In this document: piece after piece, positions 33,646 to 42,140 of the stretch
Numbering within the stretch: the first letter of the stretch is position 1
Layout of the letters: every line of letters begins with the position of its first letter
Origin: Moraxella lacunata
GTDB taxonomy: Bacteria > Pseudomonadota > Gammaproteobacteria > Pseudomonadales > Moraxellaceae
NCBI RefSeq assembly: GCF_900453205.1
Contig: NZ_UGQU01000002.1
Coordinates: 62,001-126,000, forward strand
Direction: 5' to 3'
Length of the DNA stretch: 64,000 nt
Translations under genes and position numbers: made by a program
The notes under the pieces: generated by a model
What the model was told of the DNA's origin: nothing
The model's database searches: none
What the model saw: only the letters and a program-made list of their open reading frames with translations

Positions 33646-35067
33646 ATGACCCACCAGCTATCCAAATCCGAGCAAACCCAAACGCTCATCACCCTGCACA
33701 TCACCGCCCTAACCCATGACGGACGTGGTGTTGCAACCTATGACAACACGCATGGCGACAAATCGGGCAAAAAAGTCTTCATAAGCCACGCCCTGCCCAC
33801 CGAGACGGTAACGGCACATCTTACCAAATCCAAAAAAAGCTATGATGAAGCCGACTGCTCGGGCGTTCTAACCCCAAGCCCTCACCGCACCGCTCCCATT
33901 TGTCCGCATTTTGGGGTGTGTGGCGGTTGCACCTTACAGCATTTTGACGTGGACGAGCAGATTCGGCACAAACAGTCTGTCCTACAAAACCACCTTACCA
34001 AATCAGGCATTACCCCTGCCACGTGGCTGCCGCCAATCGTGGGCGACAGAACGCATTATCGCACCAAAGCTCGTCTGGGCGTACGTTATCTACCCAAGAC
34101 AGGCAGGCTCATTGTGGGCTTTCGTGAGCGAGCGAGCAATTTTTTGACAGACATTGACACTTGTCCGATTTTGGATCAGCGTGTGGGCGATAAGTTAGAT
34201 GGCTTAAAACACCTTTTAAAAACGCTAAAAATCAAGGACAGCATTACCCACCTAGAAATTGCCGTGGGCGAGAGTGCGGATAAAGAAATGGGCGACTTGC
34301 CAAGCGTGGCTCTTATCATTCGCTACACCAAGCCAATCAACAAAGCCGACACCGCCAAACTTATCCATTTTGGCAAATTGGTAAATTGGCAAATCTATTT
34401 ACAGCCCAAAGGGGCAGATAGCATTTATCGCATTGGCAGCACCGACAAGGCGATACTACCCATGAGCCACACCACACCCCCGACAGGCGGACTGTTTTAT
34501 CATTTGCCTGAATTTAATTTGACCTTACAAAGTAGTCCCACCGACTTTACGCAGGTTAATTTATCCGTCAATCGGCAAATGGTAAATCTTGCCTGTCAGC
34601 TTCTGGATTTAAAACAAGGCGAGCGGGTGCTGGATTTGTTTTGTGGGCTGGGTAACTTTTCGCTGGCTCTTGCCAAATGCGTGGGGGATACGGGCAAAGT
34701 CATTGGCGTGGAGGGTAGTCGTGATATGGTCATGCGTGCCAAGATGAATGCCAAAGACAACAGACTTACCAACACCGAATTTTTCGCCCAAGATTTAACC
34801 CAAGATTTTTCAGGCGAGCCGTGGGTAGGACAGGTGGATGCCCTACTCATCGACCCGCCACGCACAGGGGCGTGGGAGGTTATGGATTATCTGGGGCGAT
34901 TTAACGCCCGCCGTATCGTCTATGTCTCATGCGACCCTGCCACACTTGCCCGAGACAGCGTTCGCCTTACCGAGCAGGGCTATCGGGCGACTCATGCAGG
35001 GGTCATGGATATGTTTTGTCATACGGGGCATGTTGAGAGTATTGTGCGGTTTGAAAAGGCGGTCTAA
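33646..35067 (+). CDS. rlmD: 23S rRNA (uracil1939-C5)-methyltransferase RlmD
   Basis: 473 residues. N-terminal TRAM domain (ITLHITALTHDGRGVATYDN), an Fe-S cluster site with Cys residues in CPHFGVCGGCTLQHF plus an upstream Cys in DCSGV and a later one in DTCPIL, and a C-terminal SAM domain: VLDLFCGLGNFSLALAK, GVEGSRDMVMRAKMNA, and the catalytic DPPRTGAWEVMDYL and VYVSCDPATLARD. All are RumA/RlmD hallmarks. It converts U1939 of 23S rRNA to m5U. A TATAAT at 33607-33612 lies 34 bases before the ATG and is a plausible -10 box. Confidence 0.96.
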   Translation: MTHQLSKSEQTQTLITLHITALTHDGRGVATYDNTHGDKSGKKVFISHALPTETVTAHLTKSKKSYDEADCSGVLTPSPHRTAPICPHFGVCGGCTLQHFDVDEQIRHKQSVLQNHLTKSGITPATWLPPIVGDRTHYRTKARLGVRYLPKTGRLIVGFRERASNFLTDIDTCPILDQRVGDKLDGLKHLLKTLKIKDSITHLEIAVGESADKEMGDLPSVALIIRYTKPINKADTAKLIHFGKLVNWQIYLQPKGADSIYRIGSTDKAILPMSHTTPPTGGLFYHLPEFNLTLQSSPTDFTQVNLSVNRQMVNLACQLLDLKQGERVLDLFCGLGNFSLALAKCVGDTGKVIGVEGSRDMVMRAKMNAKDNRLTNTEFFAQDLTQDFSGEPWVGQVDALLIDPPRTGAWEVMDYLGRFNARRIVYVSCDPATLARDSVRLTEQGYRATHAGVMDMFCHTGHVESIVRFEKAV

Positions 35068-35082
35068 ACCCATTAAAACAAC

Positions 35083-35112
35083 AAACCCATCATCTATCAG
35101 ATGATGGGTTTT
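35083..35112. terminator. Terminator between rlmD and mscL
   Basis: AAACCCATCAT, loop CTATCAG, ATGATGGGTTT, followed by TGAG. A bidirectional stem-loop between convergent genes. Confidence 0.75.
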
Positions 35113-35130
35113 GAGTGTGGTACATGCTAA

Positions 35131-35562
35131 TTATTTGCTTAGCTTTTGGCTAATCTCACGCAGTAGCAATACTTCTTCTGATGGTTCGGCAGGAGCTTCT
35201 GGCTCTGCTTCGGCTTGTCTACGCATTTTGTTCATGCCTTTAACAAGCATAAATACAATGAACGCCAAAATGATAAAGTTAATCAAAATGGTAATGAAGT
35301 TACCATACGCCAGCACAGGCACGCCCGCTTCTTTTAGAGCAGCATAAGTCATCGCTGTACCCTCTGGCACTTTACCAAGCACAACAAACATATTACTAAA
35401 ATCAAGCTGACCACCCATAATCGCAGAAATTACAGGCATAATCACATCTTCAACCAACGACGTGGTAATCTTACCAAACGCACCGCCGATGATGACACCG
35501 ACCGCCAAATCCATCACGTTGCCCTTGACAGCAAATTCTTTAAACTCTTGAACAATGCTCAT
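35131..35562 (-). CDS. mscL: Large-conductance mechanosensitive channel MscL
   Basis: 143 residues, pentameric inner-membrane emergency valve against hypo-osmotic shock. Start [20 protein letters not shown] with [20 protein letters not shown], the pore-lining helix; a periplasmic loop; the second helix [20 protein letters not shown]; and the cytoplasmic bundle ending in [13 protein letters not shown]. All standard. Monocistronic. Confidence 0.97.
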   Translation of the reverse strand: MSIVQEFKEFAVKGNVMDLAVGVIIGGAFGKITTSLVEDVIMPVISAIMGGQLDFSNMFVVLGKVPEGTAMTYAALKEAGVPVLAYGNFITILINFIILAFIVFMLVKGMNKMRRQAEAEPEAPAEPSEEVLLLREISQKLSK

Positions 35563-35857
35563 AATAAATACTCTTTTTAAATGAAAAAAATAATCGCAAA
35601 TTGGCGACCACTACTTGCCATTTTGCCCATTCACTGTAAAAAGTAAGGCAGTGACAAAACAGTGCGTATTCTAGCACAATTCTTAGTAATTTACTTGGGT
35701 TTTTTGTTTGGATTTTTCAATAAAAATATTTGGGAAAGCTAACAAAGCCAATATTTATCGCCTGTTATCAATAACATAATACTACCAACGGTACGAAATT
35801 TACGACCGTCAGCAAATCACATTATTGAATTTTGTACTCAAAATTAAGTACAACTTT
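35563..35857. other. 295-base AT-rich intergenic region
   Basis: Separates mscL from the methyltransferase gene on the same strand. I see no coding frame, clear hairpin terminator or named motif in it. Base composition becomes AT-rich here and stays so, in patches, until about 40.1 kb. Confidence 0.5.
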
Positions 35858-36691
35858 TTATTTTGTGCTAGGCTTAATGCCTAAGCATACAACTCTTTGG
35901 TTAAAGTTTTTGTAAAAATAGGGCAATTTATATAAAAGATTAAAAGGAAAAGGACAACGATTTCCATAATAATCACTCATATAATATTCTTTATTAAAAG
36001 AAAGTTTGTTGTTCCATTTTTCAATCTCTTGGCTATTTAGCATAGACCACAAATATTCGGCTTGCCCTTTGGTTTTTGATACTGCATCAGATTTTTTAGC
36101 ATTGCCTACACCTTTATAAAACAGCATATCAAAAACCATCTCTGCTTTATCAAAATTTTGGCAAATCATATCAAAAAACTGACGAACATCTTTTTCTTCA
36201 AAATACATCAAAACACCTTCAACAATTATCAATGTCGGCAAGCATTTATCTTGAATGTATGCCATCCATTTTTCATCAAACATTGAATAGGCAAGATAGT
36301 AATTGTTGTCTTGGCGTGTGATAAGCTTTTCTCTAAGAGCAATCACTTCTGGTACATCAATATCATACCAAGTAACATTTTTTGGACAATTCAGTCTGTG
36401 AAAACGGGTGTCCAAACCTGCACCGATTTGAACAATGATTGATTGCTGATGTTTATTAATAAAGGCAACCGTTTCATCATCAATGAGTTTCGCTCGTGTA
36501 CAAATACCTACCTGTGAAAACTTTGCTCGTTTAAATCTTGTAAAATCATAATTGATTTTTTGGATAATTTCCGTGGATTTTTTATCTATTAAAATGGGCG
36601 TATGATTTTGGCTTTCAATCGCTTTTGCCCATAAAGTTACCAGCATCGTTTCAGGAATGTTTGTGAGCATTGAAGTATTTTCTTGATACAT
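35858..36691 (-). CDS. Class I SAM-dependent methyltransferase (leucine-carboxyl-methyltransferase/Tcmp-like)
   Basis: 277-residue soluble protein from ATG 36691. The glycine motif is IVQIGAGLDTRFHRLNCPKN, followed by YDIDVPEVIALREKL and a post-motif acidic segment LIIVEGVLMYFEEKDVRQFF, the layout of the LCM/PPM1 and TcmP families that methylate carboxyl or hydroxyl groups of small molecules. A TTG at 36706 would add five residues. The gene is AT-rich compared with flanking housekeeping genes, suggesting horizontal origin. The substrate cannot be predicted; no biosynthetic cluster surrounds it. Confidence 0.8.
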   Translation of the reverse strand: MYQENTSMLTNIPETMLVTLWAKAIESQNHTPILIDKKSTEIIQKINYDFTRFKRAKFSQVGICTRAKLIDDETVAFINKHQQSIIVQIGAGLDTRFHRLNCPKNVTWYDIDVPEVIALREKLITRQDNNYYLAYSMFDEKWMAYIQDKCLPTLIIVEGVLMYFEEKDVRQFFDMICQNFDKAEMVFDMLFYKGVGNAKKSDAVSKTKGQAEYLWSMLNSQEIEKWNNKLSFNKEYYMSDYYGNRCPFPFNLLYKLPYFYKNFNQRVVCLGIKPSTK

Positions 36692-36920
36692 CTCTCTGAC
36701 TCTCAAATACTTATCTTAAATCTTTAATAAAATTTCTGTAAAATACATTTTTATTAAGTTTGCTAATTTTGTGCTTTTCTGGGTAAAATAAGAATCACAT
36801 AAGCGAAATTTTTAGTTTTGCAGAATATTTAACAAAATAAAAAGATGATGATAATCTCTTATTTTATTTTTAGATTAGTGGTTATATACCTAACAAACCA
36901 TAAGTTTAGTAAAGACTTAT

Positions 36921-36944
36921 AGGAGAAAATTGCAATTTACTCCT
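36921..36944. repeat. Dispersed palindrome, copy 3
   Basis: AGGAGAAAATTGCAATTTACTCCT, a hairpin related to the palindromes at 18952 and 19918. It lies in the 729-base gap 36692-37420, whose other contents are a dispersed repeat at 36999, a terminator at 37171, a typA 3'-end remnant and a second palindromic repeat. Confidence 0.5.
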
Positions 36945-36998
36945 AAGGACAATTGCCAATTTGTATCGTTAGACTTCCTACAAAACCCAAAAATAAGG

Positions 36999-37076
36999 AA
37001 CACCGTTCGTGGTGAGCTAATTTAAACCATAACGGTTTTTCGCCACCCTTCGACTTAGCTTGGGGGCGAACAAGGG
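36999..37076. repeat. Dispersed 'CGTTCGTGGTGAGCT' repeat, copy 3
   Basis: Reads AACACCGTTCGTGGTGAGCT then AACGGTTTTTCGCCACCCTT and TTAGCTTGGGGGCGAAC. Same family as the copies at 8573 and 9866. Confidence 0.6.
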
Positions 37077-37170
37077 GGCAATATATTAAAAATGAGAATT
37101 ATTTAAAAATAGTAAATATAATATTTTACAATTATAAGAATATTTTGAATAGATGTCAAGCAAAACAACA

Positions 37171-37199
37171 AAACCCCCAACCACATCAGTTGGGGGTTT
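37171..37199 (-). terminator. Terminator downstream of the typA 3'-end remnant
   Basis: AAACCCCCAAC, loop CACATCA, GTTGGGGGTTT: a perfect 11-base stem. On the minus strand it follows the remnant's stop codon by about 11 bases and is followed by a T-rich run (TTTTGTTGTTTTG). It looks like the original terminator of typA. Confidence 0.8.
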
Positions 37200-37210
37200 G
37201 TGTGTTATTA

Positions 37211-37305
37211 TTAGTCCTTTTTACGCCCAAGCCACTTACGCTCATTCTCCGTCAAATATTTTTTACGAATACGAATGGACTTTGGCGTAACTTCCACCAG
37301 CTCAT
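37211..37305 (-). pseudogene. Remnant duplicate of the typA/bipA 3' end
   Basis: On the minus strand this encodes YYELVEVTPKSIRIRKKYLT, then ENERKWLGRKKD and a stop. The intact typA gene ends with the same ELVEVTPK...ENERK stretch (23 identical residues) but then RHSRSK. The DNA of 37249-37305 and 40172-40228 aligns over 57 bases with only four differences. Upstream of the Tyr-Tyr residues the homology stops abruptly. There is no start codon, so it is not an expressed gene. See the findings for its meaning. Confidence 0.85.
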
Positions 37306-37341
37306 AATAGGTTTAAAGGCTTGCAGAGCAAGAGTTTGGTG

Positions 37342-37418
37342 GATTGGGCTTTTGTGCAAAACCCAACGGTTTAAGCCTTGACTTTGTCGGGCTTCACTAT
37401 CGTTCAACTCAACCTGCG
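37342..37418. repeat. Short dispersed palindromic repeats, copy 2 plus a TTGGGC-type relative
   Basis: GATTGGGCTTTTGTGCAAAA followed by CCCAACGG is the same element as at 8374. It continues into GTCGGGCTTCACTATCGTTC and AACTCAACCTGCGAAC, which resembles the widespread 'GTTGGGCTTCACTTCGTTCAGCCCAACCTACG' repeat. It ends right at the stop codon of the frameshifted membrane-protein gene. Confidence 0.55.
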
Positions 37419-37420
37419 AA

Positions 37421-37985
37421 CTATTTTTTAACATATTTATCCCTAAAATAAAAATACACCAAAGGAAAAATATTTATATATATCAAAAACATTATTAATT
37501 CATCATATAAATCAGCATATAAAATTCTTTCCATTGTTAAGTATTGTTGTACATTATACTTATGTTTTTCTTTGCTCCAAACATATTGTTCTGGTAAAAC
37601 AGCATAATTAAATACAGGTATCGGATCATTTATTGTACCTTTGTGTCTATCATACTCTAAATGATTAACTAAAATATAAATATTTTCATCATAAAAATAT
37701 AGATTATTACGGTCATTTTTTCTCAATATAGTAAGATAGATTATAATAAACACCATCAGACTGCAAATGATATATGTACTTATCTCTACCAAATCCAGTA
37801 TTGTATTTTTTGGTGTCAATATGCTCAAAATTATTTAATTTTATGAGTATTGATTTATTGATATAACTTTCTGTATTGACAAATTTTGCAACAAGTAAAG
37901 GCAATGGTATGGCTATGAATAAACATAGACCAGAAAAAATTAAAACAAAATTTTTGATATATTTTTGATTTGAGATTTTTATCAT
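37421..37985 (-). pseudogene. Frameshifted paralogue of the two-TM membrane protein family
   Basis: Two overlapping minus-strand frames make up one gene. The N-terminal 90 residues (frame ending at 37713) start IKISNQKYIKNFVLIFSGLC, contain a membrane helix and run to DGVYYNLSYYIEKK. The C-terminal part (frame from about 37740 down to 37421) continues DRNNLYFYDENIYILVNHLE, then GTINDPIPVFNYA, VWSKEKHKYNVQQYL and a second helix. The switch occurs in a run of six A residues; five As would join the frames as ...IEKNDRNN. Comparison with the three neighbouring paralogues shows that the joined protein is the complete form. Either pseudogene or phase-variable. Confidence 0.75.
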
Positions 37986-38025
37986 ATTTTAAAAAATATT
38001 AATTGGGTAGTTGTCTTATTAACTT

Positions 38026-38622
38026 TCATTTTTTATGTTTTAATTTTTTGTTATAAAAATCACAAAATTCAGTAGAAATAAACATAATCAAACCTGCAAA
38101 CATCATAAAGTGTGCAATATGAAAAAATATTGGTTTTAGTATTTTTTCTCTAACATAATAACGCTCTACACTATATTGATGACTTTCTTTATCCCATTTG
38201 TATTCTTGCCCATCAAGAGAAAAATTCATTACAGGAATAGGGTCTTTATAATTACCTTGATGACTGGTGATTTCTGATGTATTAACTACGATAAAAATAC
38301 CATCTTTATTTTTTGGAAAGCTAAAAGAAGCATCATAGTCAACCTTATTTTTTCTGTAATAGCTTATACCATAATACACATTATGGCTTTTTATAATAAA
38401 CATATCTTTGCCAGCTGAGCCATCATACATTACATATTTTTTATCAATATATTCATAGGGTTTTAAAATAACTGTTTTAGAGTTCTTTGTATAGCTATCA
38501 GTGTCAGCAAAAATACCAACGACAAATGGGACAACCAATATGCAAAAAAATCCAAAAAGCATAAAGTAGCCCCCTGTATCTCTCACAGTTTTAATGATGT
38601 GGCTTCTGGTATTTGTTAGCAT
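38026..38622 (-). CDS. Two-TM membrane protein, tandem paralogue 2
   Basis: 198 residues from ATG 38622, which has AGG eight bases upstream; a longer frame from 38673 lacks one. Layout: N-terminal cytoplasmic stretch, helix YFMLFGFFCILVVPFVVGIF, then an extracytoplasmic beta-rich domain with TVILKPYEYIDKKY, VYYGISYYRKNK, GIFIVVNTSEITSHQGNYKD and PIPVMNFSLDGQEYKWDKES-HQYSVERYY, and a C-terminal helix IFFHIAHFMMFAGLIMFIS. No family recognised. It is one of four tandem paralogues in an AT-rich block and is transcribed in the same direction as typA. Confidence 0.78.
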   Translation of the reverse strand: MLTNTRSHIIKTVRDTGGYFMLFGFFCILVVPFVVGIFADTDSYTKNSKTVILKPYEYIDKKYVMYDGSAGKDMFIIKSHNVYYGISYYRKNKVDYDASFSFPKNKDGIFIVVNTSEITSHQGNYKDPIPVMNFSLDGQEYKWDKESHQYSVERYYVREKILKPIFFHIAHFMMFAGLIMFISTEFCDFYNKKLKHKK

Positions 38623-38638
38623 TTCATACCTATTTAAT

Positions 38639-39199
38639 CTATTGTTCTTCTTTGATAAGCAAAATATGCACAATAATTACAGTGCCGATAAGAAAAATAC
38701 CGATGATAAGTATCCACCCAAAATAATATGTCTCATCAGATAAATTAAAATCAAAACCAAGATACATTTGGACATTGGTTTGATATTGTTTTTCGTCCCA
38801 TACATAGGTTTCTTTTGAATGCCCATAATTTAGTACAGGGTAAGGGTCATTCAATGTGCCTTTATGTCGTTTTAGCTCAATTGGGTTAATAACAACATAA
38901 ATTACCCCATCTTTTGTCAGAAATCCTCCTGCGTGTTTTCCACCACCTTTGGTCATTTGCGTATAAAAAGACAGGGCATAATAATTATCTGAATTTTCTA
39001 CAATAAATACTTCTTTTTTTCTGTTACCGCCAATCGATTTATTTAAATAACTGTGATAATTAGCATTGTTAATTTCAACCGTTTGAGAATTTTGGATATA
39101 ATCACTAATACCCACAGAAGGTCGCATTGCCATCATTGATATGGCGATAACAATAAGCACAGAGCCAATTATAAGCAAGATTTTGTAGATATTATTCAT
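38639..39199 (-). CDS. Two-TM membrane protein, tandem paralogue 3
   Basis: 186 residues from ATG 39199 (an alternative ATG at 39241 is possible). Helix 1 is NIYKILLIIGSVLIVIAISM; the middle domain shares the family pattern: TVEINNANYHSYLNKS, NYYALSFY, GVIYVVINPIELKRHKGTLN, DPYPVLNYGHSKETYVWDEK and QYQTNVQMYL; helix 2 is YFGWILIIGIFLIGTVIIVH. Of the four paralogues it is closest to the frameshifted gene (both have a short N-terminus and 'HKGTxNDPxPV'). Function unknown. Confidence 0.78.
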   Translation of the reverse strand: MNNIYKILLIIGSVLIVIAISMMAMRPSVGISDYIQNSQTVEINNANYHSYLNKSIGGNRKKEVFIVENSDNYYALSFYTQMTKGGGKHAGGFLTKDGVIYVVINPIELKRHKGTLNDPYPVLNYGHSKETYVWDEKQYQTNVQMYLGFDFNLSDETYYFGWILIIGIFLIGTVIIVHILLIKEEQ

Positions 39200-39331
39200 C
39201 TTATTTATTGGTTGGTCAAATTGGATTAAAACAAAATCCATTATAATCCAACCCCTACGGGTCAATGGTAAATTTTGTGGCAATTTTTTAGGTTGAGTGA
39301 ATGTTACTCAATCAAGGTTTATGCCTTATGA

Positions 39332-39946
39332 TTATTTGGATTTACCTTTGTTTATTTCTGGTAAAAATAAAAAAAATAACGTCAATATCAACAAGAGTGT
39401 ACTATATGTATTAACCACCCAATCCTCAAACCTACCAGTTTTCAAAAAATAATCATAATGTGCAAAATGCTCTTTTGCGTTATGCCGCTGATGTCTATCA
39501 CTCCAAAAGTAGTTTTGCGATTCGGTACCATAATTATATACACGAATGGCGTTATCCATAGTTTTGCCTTTACCTGAATTTAATTCACTTGGGTGTATTG
39601 ATAAATACAAGGGTTTGTTGTATGAATATTTCCAGTTTGATAATGGCGAGCGGTCGCTAGTCATTTTATCTTTTGAACCCCTAGAATAATAAATAATCTC
39701 ATAATAAGTATCATCGCTCTTAATTAGGTATGATTCCATCCTTATATGATAAACATTGTACCGATATTTGCTGGATAAATACTCATATGATTCTATATAG
39801 ACTTCGGTGGATTCCTTAACATACTGATAAGACTCAAAATAAGCACTTCCAAGCGATGTGATAACTGGTGGTAGCCAGATTAGAATCGCACACAGAGTAA
39901 ATAAATGTACCGAATGATTTGTTATCCATAGTTTGATGTTTGTCAT
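39332..39946 (-). CDS. Two-TM membrane protein, tandem paralogue 4 (most divergent)
   Basis: 204 residues. Helix 1 is SVHLFTLCAILIWLPPVITS; the domain has EVYIESYEYLSSKYRYNVYH, TYYEIIYYSRGSK, KPLYLSIHPSELNSGKGKTM, DNAIRVYNYGTESQNYFWSD and RHQRHNAKEHF; helix 2 is TYSTLLLILTLFFLFLP. The order of motifs (YEYL, YYxIxYY, IHPSEL..GKG, VYNYG..xYFWSxxHQ..NA) is the same as in the other three, although sequence identity is lower. It is the first gene of the block downstream of typA. Confidence 0.75.
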   Translation of the reverse strand: MTNIKLWITNHSVHLFTLCAILIWLPPVITSLGSAYFESYQYVKESTEVYIESYEYLSSKYRYNVYHIRMESYLIKSDDTYYEIIYYSRGSKDKMTSDRSPLSNWKYSYNKPLYLSIHPSELNSGKGKTMDNAIRVYNYGTESQNYFWSDRHQRHNAKEHFAHYDYFLKTGRFEDWVVNTYSTLLLILTLFFLFLPEINKGKSK

Positions 39947-40103
39947 TAAGATTCCTTAATTTAATAAAAATAAACACAATCCCATTTCCACCCCAACTTA
40001 TAAAGTATGTTTCGTGAATTTTTAGCTCAGTAGGTTGAATTGATAAGACCCATTATAAATCCAACCCCACCCCCATATCAAGCCACCATACTTTCGCCCA
40101 ATA

Positions 40104-40134
40104 AAAATCCAACCCCGTAGGATTGGATTTTTTG
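40104..40134 (-). terminator. Terminator downstream of typA
   Basis: AAAAATCCAA and TTGGATTTTTT flank a 10-base loop (CCCCGTAGGA) three bases after the typA stop on the minus strand. A related AATCCAACCCCTACGGG sequence occurs at 39245-39265, so this may be a repeat acting as terminator. Confidence 0.75.
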
Positions 40135-40136
40135 GA

Positions 40137-41978
40137 TTATTTGGAACGGCTGTGTCTTTTGCGTTCGTTTTCCGTCAAATATTTTTTACGGATACGGATA
40201 GATTTTGGCGTAACTTCCACCAGCTCATCATCTTCAATAAATTCAAGTGCCTGCTCCAAGCTGTACTCCAACGCAGGGGTCAAAATAATGGCATCGTCCG
40301 AGCCTGACGCACGGATATTGGTCAGCTGTTTGGCTTTGGTTGGGTTTACCACCATGTCATCGCCACGAGAGTTGATACCCACAATCATGCCTTCATAGAC
40401 TTCAAGCTGTGGTTTGGCAAACAGTCGCCCACGCTCCTGCAAGCTAAACAAAGCATAACCTAGGCAAGTACCTGTTACCATAGAAATCAGTACGCCATTT
40501 TGACGTTTGGCAACCGCACCCTCTTTCATCTCACCATAATGGCTAAAACTTGATGTCATGATACCCGTGCCAGATGTCATGGTCAAGAACTCCGAGCGAA
40601 AACCGATAAGCCCACGAGATGGCACGGTCGCCTCGATACGGATACGACCTTTGCCATCCACCTCCATGTTGGTCAGTTCGCCTTTGCGGTTGCCCATCTG
40701 CTCCATGACCGCCCCTTGATGCTGCTCTTCGACATCAAAAGTTACGTTCTCGTACGGCTCACACATCACACCATCAATCTCTTTGATGATAACCTCCGGA
40801 CGAGACACGCCAAGCTCAAAGCCCTCACGTCTCATGTTTTCAATCAAGACAGATAAATGTAGCTCACCACGACCCGACACCTTAAAGCGGTCTGGGCTGT
40901 CGGTGTCTTCAACACGAAGTGCCACGTTGTGAATAAGCTCACGGTCTAGGCGTTCACGAATGTTACGGGACGTGACAAATTTACCCTCACGCCCTGCAAA
41001 TGGCGAATCATTGACTTGGAACGTCATCGATACAGTCGGTTCATCCACCGACAATGCTGGTAAGGCTTCGACTTCTTTGGGGTCGCAAATGGTGTCTGAG
41101 ATGTTAAGATTGTCAATACCTGTCACGCAGACGATGTCACCAGCTTGGGCAGACTCCACGTCCACACGCTCAAGTCCATGATAACCCATGATTTTTAGGA
41201 TACGACCGTTACGTTTGTTACCGTCTTTATCCACGACCACCACAGGCGTGTTGGTCTTGATAGAACCACGCTGAATACGACCCACGCCAATCACACCCAC
41301 AAAGCTGTTATAGTCAAGGCTTGAAATTTGCATTTGGAATGCACCGTCCACGTCCACTTTTGGTGGTTCAACGATGTCCACAATCGTTTCAAACAATGGT
41401 GTCATGTCGGGAGCAAGCTCATCAGGCGACAGCCCTGCAATGCCGTTAATGCCTGACGCATAAACGATGGGAAAATCAAGCTGTTCGTCTGTACCGCCCA
41501 GATTATCAAACAAATCAAACACTTGGTCGATTACCCAATCGGCACGGGCAGCAGGTTTGTCAATTTTGTTGATAATCACAATCGGCTTTAAACCACGGGC
41601 AAACGCCTTTTGGGTAACAAAACGAGTCTGCGGCATGGGACCTTCTTGGCTATCTACAAGCAGTAGCACACAGTCCACCATAGATAACACACGCTCCACC
41701 TCACCACCAAAGTCGGCGTGTCCAGGGGTGTCCACGATGTTAATGCGGTATTCGGTATCGGTGCGTTTGTCCGTCCATTTGATGGCGGTGTTTTTGGCAA
41801 GAATGGTGATACCACGCTCACTTTCTAGGGCGTTTGAGTCCATGACTCGTTCAATCTCACCCGCTCGCTCGCCCAAGGCACCTGATTGTTGTAAAAGTTT
41901 ATCAACCAAGGTTGTTTTGCCGTGGTCAACGTGGGCAATAATGGCAATATTGCGTAGATGTTGGATATTGTTTGACAT
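40137..41978 (-). CDS. typA: Ribosome-associated GTPase TypA/BipA
   Basis: Translational GTPase of the EF-G family, 613 residues, needed for growth at low temperature and under stress and for 50S assembly. G1 is IIAHVDHGKTTLVDKLL, G2 ALESERGITILAKNT, G3 VDTPGHADFGGEVERVLSMV, G4 INKIDKPAARADWV. The middle domains resemble EF-G domains II, III and V, and the BipA-specific C-terminal domain ends in ELVEVTPK...ENERKRHSRSK. The last six residues differ from those of the remnant copy at 37211, indicating that this end was acquired or replaced. Single gene. Confidence 0.97.
   Translation of the reverse strand: MSNNIQHLRNIAIIAHVDHGKTTLVDKLLQQSGALGERAGEIERVMDSNALESERGITILAKNTAIKWTDKRTDTEYRINIVDTPGHADFGGEVERVLSMVDCVLLLVDSQEGPMPQTRFVTQKAFARGLKPIVIINKIDKPAARADWVIDQVFDLFDNLGGTDEQLDFPIVYASGINGIAGLSPDELAPDMTPLFETIVDIVEPPKVDVDGAFQMQISSLDYNSFVGVIGVGRIQRGSIKTNTPVVVVDKDGNKRNGRILKIMGYHGLERVDVESAQAGDIVCVTGIDNLNISDTICDPKEVEALPALSVDEPTVSMTFQVNDSPFAGREGKFVTSRNIRERLDRELIHNVALRVEDTDSPDRFKVSGRGELHLSVLIENMRREGFELGVSRPEVIIKEIDGVMCEPYENVTFDVEEQHQGAVMEQMGNRKGELTNMEVDGKGRIRIEATVPSRGLIGFRSEFLTMTSGTGIMTSSFSHYGEMKEGAVAKRQNGVLISMVTGTCLGYALFSLQERGRLFAKPQLEVYEGMIVGINSRGDDMVVNPTKAKQLTNIRASGSDDAIILTPALEYSLEQALEFIEDDELVEVTPKSIRIRKKYLTENERKRHSRSK
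40172..40228. repeat. 57-base direct repeat (typA 3' end), right copy
   Basis: Bases CCGTCAAATATTTTTTACGG to CTTCCACCAGCTCAT match 37249-37305 in direct orientation with four mismatches. The two copies bound the AT-rich block 37306-40171 as attachment-site-like direct repeats. Confidence 0.8.
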
Positions 41979-42093
41979 AAAATCTCAAAATTTTAAATAA
42001 AAATAGGGGTGTAAATTAAGAACTTACACAAAAGCTGTCTATTATAGCATGGATTTGACTAATAATAATATAAAATGCCAAGTTTTAGAAAAT

Positions 42094-42126
42094 AAAAAAC
42101 CACCCAAATCACTTTGGATGGTTTTT
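42094..42126 (-). terminator. Terminator downstream of the OmpA-like gene
   Basis: AAAAAACCACCCAAA, loop TCAC, TTTGGATGGTTTTT; the stem has one mismatch. It follows the stop codon by 14 bases. Confidence 0.82.
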
Positions 42127-42140
42127 GAATAATCAGAAGA

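Noticed and set aside
37306-40171. An integrase or relaxase inside the typA-end island
   Set aside because: All frames in the block were read; only the four membrane-protein genes have coding character.
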